Source: Mermis nigrescens
Taxonomy: Eukaryota > Nematoda > Enoplea > Mermithida > Mermithidae
DNA: 64,000 nt
NCBI GenBank assembly: GCA_036768485.1
Contig: JAVLUZ010000271.1
Location: 1,674,001 to 1,738,000 of the forward strand
Direction: 5' to 3'
Numbering within the stretch: position 1 is the first letter of the stretch; every line of letters starts with the position of its first letter. Shown here piece after piece: positions 44,401-56,400 of this stretch. The notes below the pieces were generated by a model that did not search any database, was not told where the DNA came from, and saw only the letters and a list, made by a program, of their open reading frames with translations. Both the position numbers and the translations under genes were made by a program.

Positions 44401-47400
44401 GATTCAGTTAGTCTTTGTAATGCAAAAATGCGTTTTGAGAAGTGAATGAAACTACAAAAATTTTTCGGCGCTTCGCGCTCGAGTTGATTTAATTCTTACT
44501 TGTTAGTGATGTTAAAGCCGCTGCGGCCGATTGCAGCATTTTTATCGATAATCTGGTCCTGGAACTCCACTACGATTTAAAATCCTTACCTTCTGCACAG
44601 TTTTTGTAATGCAAAAATGATTTAGAGAGCTAAAATTTCAAAATTTTCTGGCGCTTCAGCGCCATTTGATAAATTATAGTTTTAATTGTCAAAAACGACT
44701 TCAGAATTGGCTAAAATGCTTTACTGAAGGAAGGAAATTCAAGTTTCAACATAAATTACGTATACTGATCGTGATATTTCTTGTAGAGCGCGAAATTTTT
44801 ATACAAAAAGTGCATCAAACACCGCTATTGCATGTGTACATAAAATTTTCTACTCAAAAAACACTGATTTTTTAACACAATGAGCTCTATTTTAAACGTT
44901 TTTAGACCTCCCAAAAAAAAGTGGAAAAAAGTCGGAAAAAGCGGAAAAAATTTTGGGTTCGGGTCTATAATGTCAACCAAATCGCTGGGAAAAAAACGGT
45001 GGTTGGGGCAGTTGCACGGCTCGATCCAAGGACTTACACATTTTGTCAGAAATAAATAACATGGGCTGAAATTACATGAGGAAGCCTAGCAATGAAGGAG
45101 AAGAAAGAAAAAAAGCGCGAAAAGCTGTTTGAAATTTTAGAAAAGTAATTTAAAAATTTTTTATTTTTTGCATGTTTTTTTTTGGTTTTACTTGACAAGA
45201 TACGCAAAAATCTAAGTTTTTGCTTCTATTATACTTAGGCTTAGGCTTAGTATATCTAAAAAGGTTGTTTTTAAGCTGCTTAGGTCGAGGGTCGCCTCCC
45301 GCTCAGATCGATGTATAGATGCTTAGGGCTGATGTATAGATGCTTAGATCGATGTATAGATGCTTAGGTCGACGTAAATTGGGTATCTGCATGCAGTGAT
45401 CGTGACGGGGTCAGATTTTCACCCCCAATTGGGGTGGGGGGATGAAAAAACCCCGGTTTTTCGGGTCAGGGTTGAAGATTAACAATTAACATTGCATGAT
45501 TACATACCAATTTGAAAAGGATAAAAACGATACCTTCACTTGTTTGTAGAGCATACTAATAAAGCTGCTTATGTTCAACATTTTATTTTCATTCCAAGTT
45601 CAAGCATGGTTTTAGCAATTTAGCATTACTTTCAATTTTAATCACTAATCGCTCTACGCATGCTTCTTCGTATTCTTTCACAGTTTTTTCATATTGGTTT
45701 TCTATAGCGCACTGATTGTAGAGGAGCCGACGGCGCAGAAGCGCCGAAATTTTTGAAATTGTTGCCGTTTTCATGAAGCATTTACGCCTTTTTATTGACA
45801 AACAGTTCAGAAATCATAATTGGCGCTTAAGCCTCCGAGAAATTCAATTCATATTTTACCGCCTCCAAGACAATAATTGGCGGTGCTAAGCGCAGAACGT
45901 TTTTACTTTTAAACTCAATTATACCGCTTAAATCATACAGAACAGATAAAATTCAGGCGCAAGCGCCGAAAATTTTTAAAAATTCCTATCCTTTTACCTT
46001 TTCTGTCCTCCTAAAAATCTCTTTCAAATGTAGAACGATTTACGGTGAATGTCCGGGGTGGCGCGCTCAAGCGCCACCAGCGGAGTGTCACAGAGCAGAA
46101 CCCCCGAAAATTTTGTAAAAAAGCACTCTAATTTTTAATTAGTAAAGTTGCAAAATTTTCGCAAATTGGCAAAATCTCGGTTCTGAATTAGTCCAAAAAA
46201 AAACTTAAAAATTGATGAACATCTACACTGCACAAAACTTCTGAGCTGAAATGCGTTTTTCGACCTCTGCTAAGCATGTAGCGCAGCAAAGGGTCGCAAC
46301 CAACAAGTCATTGAAAGATGTATCAATGAGAATTTTGTTCTTACCATTTTCAAGGCCCATTTTGTGGCCTTCTTATTAACTAGTTCAGAAAACAGAAAAT
46401 GCGCAAAAACACAAGAAAATTTGGCCATTCCTTTCATTTAAAATAGAATTATGTGTCCTTGTAAAGAAAGATAAACAAAGCAGAGAATAGATAATCTGGT
46501 ACGCAAACATTTGCGCACTTTTGCTATTATGTTCAACAAGCATGTGCAGTTTCATTCAATGAACTAATAGTGCAATAAATCACTACAGTGCTGCGAAGTG
46601 CTGGAATATTTTAACAGATTTCTAAGCTTTTAAATTCATTGGATCTGTATAACAATAAACAATGACTCGGCGCGAAGCGCCGAAAAATTATGACGTTTGT
46701 GCCTTTTTAAACTCAATGTTCTGGACACATTGCGCCAGAAAAATCAACATAATTTCTGAAAGCTTTCGAGGGGGCGCGTGCCTTCCCGTTCCCCCGGCTA
46801 CGCATGTCATTCCGCAGTAATTTCGGCGCACTTCATAATGGAAATTATGCGAACATGTATGTACGTCTTAACAACATGTGCAGACCAGGCGTGCTTTTTA
46901 TGAAATATAGCGAGTGTCGAGTTTAACATTAATTTTGCTGGTAAATGAATCGTCCATTGTTCCGAATTTATTTTACTATTTATACAATTCTTCTATGTAC
47001 CAACAAATAAAATGCTATATTTCACCCCCAAAAAAAGCTTCAACCCCCGACTCCAAAATCACGCCCCCGGTCGGGGGTCGGGGTTTAGGCCGGGGTTTTT
47101 CGGGGTCGGGGTCCCCCGTACGATCACTGTCTGCATGTGATTCTGCATTCATCTGTTTTAAATCTTCAATTACTTAGGTCGAGAAGATGCTTGCTTAGGT
47201 CGAGAAGAGGCTGATTGCCCCCTAGCTTTTGTAATATTGATCATAGACGGATGAAATTTTTTTTTCCGCGCTTTTTTCAACATGTTCTAAGTACTGAGCG
47301 AAAAAATTCGCTTTTTCTGAAGTTCATTTCTTACTATTTTGAAAGTACCATATTCTTAAGTTAATCCAAAAATCAGTGTTCTTTAAGTAGAAAATCCTAT

Positions 47401-50400
47401 TTACACATGTAATAGCGGTGTTTGATGTACTTTTTGTATAAAGATTTCGTGCTCTAATAGAAGTATTACGATGAGTATACGTTATTTCTGCTGAAACTTG
47501 AATTTCCTTTCTCCAGACAAAGCATTTTAGCTACCATATGCAATTCTGAAGTCGCTGTTGACAATAAAAACTTCAATTTATCAAATGGCGCAAAAGCGCC
47601 AGAAATTGGTGAAATTTTAGCTCTCTAAAACGCATTTTTGCATTACAAAAACTAACCAAATCCGTGCAGAAAATAAGGATTTTCAATCGTAGTGAAGTTC
47701 TAGACCAGATTGTCGATAAAAATGCTGCAATTGGCGCGGCGCGGCTTAAAGATTAATAACAAGTAAGAATTAAATCAATCCGGCATGAAGCCGGAAAAAT
47801 TTCGAACTTTCCCTCTATAAAATGCATTCTAACATTACAAAATTTTCCACAAATGCCAACCAAGCCCAAAACTTTTTCCATTCTCCCCAAAATTTTGGTT
47901 GACAGACCAAAAAGTGGAAAAAAACGGTGATGCGGGGCCATAAGTAAAAGGTGGCGATGGCGATGGCAAACATAGGTAAAAGGTGACGATGACCAATGGT
48001 CATGGCCAACGCAAAGTGTGTAAAAGGTGGCGATGGTGTTGGCGATGTATGGCGATGCAAACGTGGTGATGGCGCCTAGGCTTTGGCCATGGCCGTCGTC
48101 AAGTGGAGTAAAAGGTCGCGCACTTGGCGATGGCGATGGCCTCTCGCCATGATTATTTGCAGTCAACTGCAAATAATTCAGCACACAGTGAAATATTATT
48201 TGCAGTCAAAAACCAGCGGCCTAGACTGCAAATAAGTTCAAACACAGTGTAATATTATTTTCAGTCAAAAACCAGCGACATAGACTGTAAATAATAAGAT
48301 CATTATTCGGTTGAAAAAGTTTATATTTCACGTGGTGAATACCTGTAAGTTGTTGATGATTGCATTGTAACTATCTACTTAGCTTTTTAACTATCTTAGC
48401 AATTATTTGGCAAAAATTGCAGAGCATCTCAACTTTACCTCAAAAAAAACGTTAGTTTTCGCAAAAAATTGAGGGGATAAGGATCTCCTGATTTCGGAGC
48501 GAAAACTGGCCAAAAAAACGCCTAAAAATCGGTCGAAAAAAATACATTTTTTTCCAAAAAATCGGGGGGGGTCAAAATTTTCTGGCTCTGGGGGATGGGG
48601 GACATGCGACTTCGGGTGAGGGGGACTCCCCTATTCCCCCCGTTACAAATATCGGTCCTCCAATCCCAGTAAGTTGTATGCATGTAAATACGTAATTTGA
48701 ATATGTATGCAGGATAAGAAGAGAAAGTACGAGCCTCCCGTCCCGACCAGATTGGGCAAAAAGAAGCGAAAGGGCAAAGGACCCGACGCGGCCACAAAAC
48801 TGCCTTTGGTGACGCCATACTCGAAATGTCGATTAAAATTGCTGAAATTCGAGCGCATCAAAGATTATATTTTATTGGAAGAGGAATTTATTAAAAATCA
48901 AGAACGGCTAAAGCCACAAGAAGACAAACACGAGGTCCGTATATACATGTACATACTAATCGAGAAATTATTGAAAAATTTGTCTAATTAAAAAAATAGT
49001 TGAATTAGAAAATTTCTTTAAATAGAATTGAATTCAATTTTTATGAGATAAATTAAACAATAATTTTGATTAATTGATACGGGCAGAAATCGACAGTGTA
49101 GAGCGAATTGACGGTGTAAAGCTGGATATAACGCGTTCCGTTTGGCAAGCGTAGCAGGCCCATTTCCATGGAGGGATAGGGAGGCTACGTGCCCCCTCTT
49201 TGAATGAACATGTGAGAATGATTTTTTTCTTTACTCTTGCTACTTTAGCCAAAAATCGCAGAAAAATTTTAGCGCTTCGCGCCGAATCACAATTATAATT
49301 CTAGTCAATTTAGTCTCAAAGCGCGCGGTTCAAACACTCCATTTTTACTCTTTGTAAGTACTACCTAAAGTACAGTTTGTATATATGTCTTCTGATCTGC
49401 ACAGGTTTTATGCAGAAAATGAGATTTCTTCAAGAAGCGAAAATAAGAGCAACTTTTTAGAGCGATGGTAATGAATTTGCCGATGAACTTCAACCATTTT
49501 TAGGGAGAATTCAGTGCCGTGATTCGGCTGATTTTGTAAACATTTCAACGTTACGACCATACATGATCTTGGGGGGTTCACCCCCGCAGAATCCTTTTCA
49601 CCCCTCGCAAATAATTTTCCCCTCCCCCAGAATTGGGGATTTTCCAAAAAGTTTCCTAAACTTACCTGGAAAATTGATGAAGAAAGCGTCTGTGTATGGT
49701 GTTTTTGGCTATCTATTTGCTCAAAATCGCCAAATTTTCGTTGCTTCGCGCCATATATTCATGTTTTAAGCGATATATTGGTCAATTTATTCGACTTTTT
49801 TCTAAATTTTTTTTCATGATTTCATGCTCTAGAAGGATAGAGTATCGTCAAGAAACGCCAAAAAACGATGTTTTTTAACGCGTACCGGCCATTTTTTGGG
49901 CCCAAAAATGTACTTTAGGTTCTCACCCCCCCAGAATTCCCATACTGTGCATGTATGTTTACGACTCAAACTTGAAGTGCTCTTTTTACAAAATTTTCAG
50001 GGGCTCTGCCCGCGGCCTCCCGCTGGAGTGCTGGCAGGCGCGCCACCCAGGACCCCCGCCCAACCATAATGTAGATGGTTTTCATTTGATTTTCACCGTA
50101 TCTAAGGTATTTGGGGTATCCGAAGGTGGTCCCCCTTATGTTTTAAGAACATTTTGGTCGTGCCCCCACTGTAACAAAATTCTGCATACCGGCCAGTGAT
50201 CGGACCGAGGGTACTTTTTGGACCCTCGGCCGAGGCCGAGGCGCCTTAAAATCCTTGCCTCGGCCGAGGCCGAGGCCGAGGCCGAGGGTAATGCCGAGGG
50301 TCAAGCTTATATACCTATACCCATAAATAGTGCTCTTAGAATATTTTGTATGCACATGAGCTAGAGAATAATCGTAATATTGAACACTTTATCGAATGTC

Positions 50401-53400
50401 ATTTTCAATAATAGTAGATTAAATGTGTGAAGGATTTATTGAATAAAGTCAGCAGAATGAAAGCATACTTAATTTAACAAGTTGCCGTTGAAGACTTGGA
50501 AAAGTTAATAAAAAATATGGCTGAACAAGCACTTAAAAACTTTTATTACTATACATAAATAAGAAAACAGTGTCAAAGAAATAAACGAACAAACGAAATA
50601 AGCTAAGTAAAGACAGAACTGTAGCCATTGTTGTGCTCGCTTTTGCAGTAATGCATGTTTAAACACGCTTTTCAGTCATCCAATTCTGGTGTGGTGGGTA
50701 ATATGACAGAAACTGCACTGTACTTTCCGATCATAGTTTCCCAAGGTCCAGAGTTGAGGAAGGGTGAAATCCCAAAATGGGGGACCAGTAAATTAAGTAT
50801 AGTGTCTTTGTATGAGCGAACAAATTTTTGTAGATATTTTATATAAATATATTTTTAAACATACGTATTTTTACACACTGCCAGTGTGTGACCTGCAACC
50901 GGCATGCAGTCCTAAACAGTGTTGTTTTTGTGCAAGATACCTTTTTACATGTACAAAAATGGTATCCAAAAGTCTTTGAACATTTTGTACATGCAAATTT
51001 TTGTGTACTATTATGTTATGGTACAGTAGCGATTTAGTGTGGTAAAACAGGGGTTTTCGACCTTCGGTAGCGTATCTTAGCTAATTCCTGGGTTTCTGAA
51101 TATTTGACATTTTTTCCACTTCTAAATGCAAATTCTACCATTTTAAAGATATATAGGACAGACAATTACTGATGCGCCGAAAATTTTCGGGAATTTTACA
51201 TTTTTTTACAGTTTTTGTCTCTCCAAAAATCTTTGTGCATGTATATACAAAGACGGTCCTGAAAAGTCTTTGTACATTATGAAAAATCTTTTGCCGAATA
51301 CAAAAAACCGTGGTCCTAAATGTGATAATCGGTCTGGATATAGTTCATAAGATTATTTGGCGCGAAGCACCGAAACTTTTATGAGCTTTTGATGAAATTT
51401 ACACATAAAAGTTGACTGAGAAAGCTAAAACAACTTGTACTACAAAATCAGAAATATTACAGATATTGTAATATGCCAATTAAATCTTGTAATAAGCACT
51501 ACTGTGCTTAGAAATCCAATGCAACATCAGGATAAATTAGTCAATTTTATCTTTGAACGGCTAAATGTGCTGAGTTATTAAATAGTAGTTGTTTTGCATT
51601 AAATTTTTAAAAACAGTATAAATGGATACAAAAGATATTTAAATCTGCATAAAGATGCCTAGATTACACAAAAATTGATTTTTGAGTGTTTAATGCCTCT
51701 GCTTCAATCTAAATACAGTATATTAGCGATATTTTGCGCGAAGCGCCGAAAATTTTTGAAATTTCCTAAAAAAATACTGAAAAACGATATAATTAATATC
51801 ACTTTGTCCACGAAAGTATTTTAACATTGTATAAAAATGGCTCCAAAAAATGCACGAGCCGAAATTGATTTTTGGCAGAAACCTGCATTTATTGGCCATT
51901 TTTAGGTGCGTTTTTGCGATTTTCGGCCGAAAATTCGTAATCATTTACGCCCTCTCCCATAAAAATGGCCGAAAACCATACGTGTAACAGGAAGGGCTTT
52001 GGGGAATTCTCCACCCACCCAGGGTCGGACGTCCTCCCTAACCCTTCCCTCCAACGTCAGAAAATTTTGACCCACCCTCCCCATTTTTGGCGAAAATTTG
52101 CGCTTTGTTGGCTATTTTAGGTGCTTTTGCCATTTTTGACATAGAATTAGAGTCGCTAATCCCCCACCCGAAATTTCTAGCCGTTACATGTATGCCGAGG
52201 AGCCCCTCCCGAAAATTTTGAGCTGTCACATGCATGTTTTATAGTGACAGTTTGTCTATTTACTCTTGCTTACATTCAAAAATACTGTATCACTTCGGGA
52301 AATTCTAATAGTTAGCTGCACTTTTGCCATAGTAAAAATTAGGTTCAAAAATATTCAAAAGGTTTTCACCAAAAATCGTCTGACAGTGACTTGAGTATTG
52401 TACCCTGAGAGGGGGTAATAAACATCCATCACCCCTCCCTTCGTGAATGTTTGTTTCCGATCCATGTAGCAAGCATGAGAATTGAAACTTAGTCATCACA
52501 TGAATAATAAATTGGCACTTTGCTGTATGTAACTTTGTGTAATTGGGTACGCGACTGAAACCACAAGAAAAGTCTATAGGTAAAAAATAGCCTTTGTACT
52601 GCAGATGCATTCTAAATAGTTAATATTCAACGGACATATTAAACTTATTAAAATTTGATTTTAACCCTCGGCGCCTCGGCACTTTTCAGCTTCGCCCTCG
52701 GCGCCGAGGCCGAGGCTCCAAAAAACGCCGAGGCTTGCCGAGGCCGAGGCCGAGGCCTCGGTCCGATCACTGATACCGGCCTGAAACGCCGATTAAGTTC
52801 TGTGTTAGTCGCGCGGTGTAAAAGCGCTGAATGTTTGTTTGTTTAGTGAAAAGCCCGAAAGTTAGGAAAAAATCCATCAAAATCTTTGGAAAATTAGCCA
52901 TTTGCTGGTTATATGTTTACAGTCTTTTTTACTTTCATAAATGACACAACCTTTTTCTATTTTCAATCGATATTTCTGTGTTTTGTCATTGTGGGTAGAG
53001 CCACGGACTACATGTACATAATTAAGGGCGATATTTCGGGGTTACAAAATTTTGGTAATTTTGAGTGTCCGAAAAAATTTTAAATGCGATGGTGTTATAG
53101 CTGTGCAATCGAATGTTGGTTCCATAGCTACTGGAACCCTCTCTTGTTGTGGTTGGTTGGTTTATCACTGTAGTGCTTGTTTACTTGAAAATGGGCTTAC
53201 AGCCGATGTTTTTTTTATAAAGGGTCCCTTATTACGTACATGTAAAGAAAGATGGTAACCAAGAGTCGTCAATTTTGCACATAGTGAATTTTAGAGTATT
53301 ATGATGTTGGTTGGTGTGTTCAGCGTTCTAAAACAACATTTTTTGGCCCTAAATAATTTAGTTCGGGCAATTTAGTAGTTTTTGACAAATAGGAACTAAA

Positions 53401-56400
53401 ACTATCACTACAAATTTTCGTATTTTCTACAGGTTTTAGGCTGAATTTTCATCTTTGCAATGTCAAATGTTGCAGAAAAATGCATAAGCGCGAAGCGCCG
53501 AAATTTTTGGTCTTTTTTTTCTCGATCAAAGTCAAACTTTAGGATTTTCTAAAGACACGAAACATGGACTAGCCGAACTCGCACAAAAAGTTTTCGCATT
53601 CTGTCATTTACCATGTGAAGCAAAATTTTCGAAACAATGTAGGAAAAATAAAGCAGAATTTTTGGCAAACTGGTACGGAATAATTTTCGCATCTTTGTCA
53701 AAGTGATGTTCAAATTACTTTGGGCTTTTAGCATGCAAAGAGTACTGCAAGTTACTAAACTACACTACTCGCCATGGAAGTTTATGCTTTAATAAGCTTC
53801 TAGATGTTGTTAGGGTTATATCTAACATGTCGGTCCTATTTCCGCCTACGCACGACCGACGTGTTAAACATATATCCCTTAACGAGCTCCTAACATCCTA
53901 TGGAGCATATTAAGACGTAAACATTCGTAGCGAGCACTGTAGTATTAAGCACTAAAGAAGATATGAGAACATACTATACATAATTCTGGTTTGAAGAATC
54001 TGAAAATTATAAGAAATTTTTGTCTTTTCAAAAATTTTTGCATTCATACATGCGAAAGACTGTCTTGAAAAGTCTTTGGATATACATCTTTAGAATTCTT
54101 TGAGCGGCGGGCAAGTGGCCGCCTTCCCTCGAAATAATGAAAATATTTTCATACTTATCGAGAGGTTCCCCAACACGAAAAATCAAAATTCTCGAAGTCT
54201 ACTAAAAAATAGTAAAGACGAGTTTGAAGCCTACTTCTGACCACCGTTTTTTTTGCGTACGAGACGAAGATTTTAAGGCTCGTACAAAGATTTTTGGAGC
54301 GATCTTTAAACAAGTTTGTACACAAAGTATATGTAGGCACTTTTTGGTCGCTTTTTCATTGTTCAAAAAAGTCGTCAAGTTTCCGTACAAAAAAATGTGC
54401 TTCTGACCAAGCATTTATGTTTAGCTTTTCCTTCTAAGCCGCTCTTGACTGCTCAAGCTTGAGTTAGACATGTGAGGACATGTAAATTTTTCCTGATCAT
54501 CTCATTTTTCGTGTTGTTTTTCTTCTATGAATAAGTGCAAAAACAAAAGTTAAGGTGTAAATAGCTCATAAATTGAATGATTAGACAGCAGTTGTTTAAA
54601 TAATCCAGAAGAAAATTTTTTTGTATATGCAGGGTGGGTCGAAAAAAGGCTACACTTTAACCCAATGTTTATTGTTTTTTGCACGAAGTTCCCATACTAC
54701 ATGTACAAAGGTGTTCCCCAAAAGTCTTTGTACATTTTGTGCATGCAAATTTTTGGATACTATAATATTTTACAATAGCGCTCTCTGTGTGGTAAAACAC
54801 GGCTGTTTTACTTTTGGTAGTGTACTTTGGCCAGTTTCTGGGCTTCTCACGTGAAAAACATGTTATGCAAATTTTTTCATAGACGTATATACAGAACAGA
54901 CATTTTGCTCATTTGGGCGCGAAGCGCCAAAAGTTATAGGGGTTTGAGACATTTTCGCAGCTTTTTTCTTCCCAGAAATCTCGTGTACATGTATGTACAA
55001 AGAAGGTCTACCAAAACTTTTTGTACATTGGGAGAAATCGTTGCTGAATACAAAAACTGTATAACTTCGGCAAATCTGAAGTATAAAATTTTATGTCTAA
55101 AAATTTCCTTGTTTAAATTGTTAAACAAATTTTCCTTGTTTAAATTGTTCAGGAAATTTTGGCGATTTGCCAGCGGTTAGGGCGCGATAGCATATTGTTT
55201 AAACTCCGAAAGCTAGTCAGTTTGGTCATCATTTAGCTCACCCTTTAGACGATATTTTGCGGTTTTGAAGGCGCATATACCCATTCTGGTGGTCAGCCTA
55301 TGTGCCAACTATTTATTTGACTGTATTATGAAAAAGTTTACATAGAATACTTTTAATGAAACAATGCAGAAACTTTGGTTTTAAAAATATCAAAATAGAG
55401 TGTTAATAAATGGCCATAGCGCACAAACAGCTGTTAGCTGGTCCAAATTTTTTACACGTTTCGAACATGAACACATTTTTATTCGTCTATACTGGAATTG
55501 CTTCCTAAGTTTCATGTTCACATTAGCTCAAGCTTGATGTAATTTTGGGGTTCATCCTTTTCCGGCCCACCCTGTATATGAGTTTGAAATAGACTTTAAG
55601 GTTTTTGAGTTTTTCGAAATTTGTTTACTTCTGTGCACAGCTCACCCAGAAAGGCTCAAAATGTCTTTTTTGAATGGTTATTGAAACATGTGACTTCAAA
55701 AATTTTGCCCTCTTCGCAAATAGAATCCTGGTTATCAAACTTCAGAATTCTATAATTCTTTCATATTCCAAAAAGTTCAGGCTGAATTGAAGCCAAGCAA
55801 TGTCAGATTTAAGAAGGCGAGAGTAAAACTGGCCCTCCGCCCAACTGGCTCAACTAATTTCCGATAACGTAAAACTGAGTTATATTTGCGACCTTTTTAT
55901 TTTTAAATCGCACAAGCACACGGGAATTTTGGAAGGCACATCCTCCTCAGGCTATTTTGTGCCAGATCCCATTGCTTTAACCATGACAAAGCATCAAATG
56001 ACGTCTAACAGTGTAATTTAAAGTACATATACTTATTTTTCGAGCAGCAGTTTGGTCAATTCGTTCATTTAGGCATTTTTCCTTTATTATTTTGTAAAAA
56101 TTTGATGTAAGAGATCATTGCATTGTGCTTATTCTTACTGTTTTCATCAAATATAAACATGAATATTTCATGAAAAATCAAAAACGTCTAATGACGTGAG
56201 TGTAAAAATTGGACATTAAATAGGTAGAAAAAATTACCCATCTACAGTGGTCGCCATGAAAGATGACGCGCCATCACCCTCAGAATTATAATGGATGGTG
56301 CGTCGCGAGCGCCGCGTCACGTCCATCATGCGCCATCATCAGGCACGTATATAGCTTTGGGGGGAATGGGGGGTCGGACCCCCCCGAAAATTCAGAAAAA

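Larger units (their letters stand above)
41717..47367. mobile_element. Family H element inside family I
   Basis: Inverted ends GGGCCAAACTTAAGGATATG and CATATTCTTAAGTTAATCC. Flanks AAGAATCA / AAAAATCA (41709-41716, 47368-47375) match at 7 of 8. Its own sequence carries the GCTTAGGTCGATGTATAGAT 20-bp units, (TTAGGC)3 runs, and GTGTTTAAAGCTGCTTAGG blocks shared with 3203-4560. It contains nested elements at 41970-42972, 43561-45001 and 45394-47129. Confidence 0.8.
41591..47929. mobile_element. hAT-like element family I (CACCGTTTTTT ends), outermost of a four-level nest
   Basis: A perfect 8-bp duplication, ATGCGGGG (41583-41590 and 47930-47937), bounds a 6.3-kb unit with ends CACCGTTTTTTCCCAGCG and GTGGAAAAAAACGGTG. 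Its own sequence is about 120 bp on the left and 560 bp on the right. The rest is family H (41717-47367), which in turn contains three further insertions. All lie in Rpt2 intron 1. Confidence 0.88.

Noticed and set aside
47753..48184. His/Ser/Pro-rich frames on the - strand
   Set aside because: Product of the GGCGATGGC minisatellite; composition follows the repeat.
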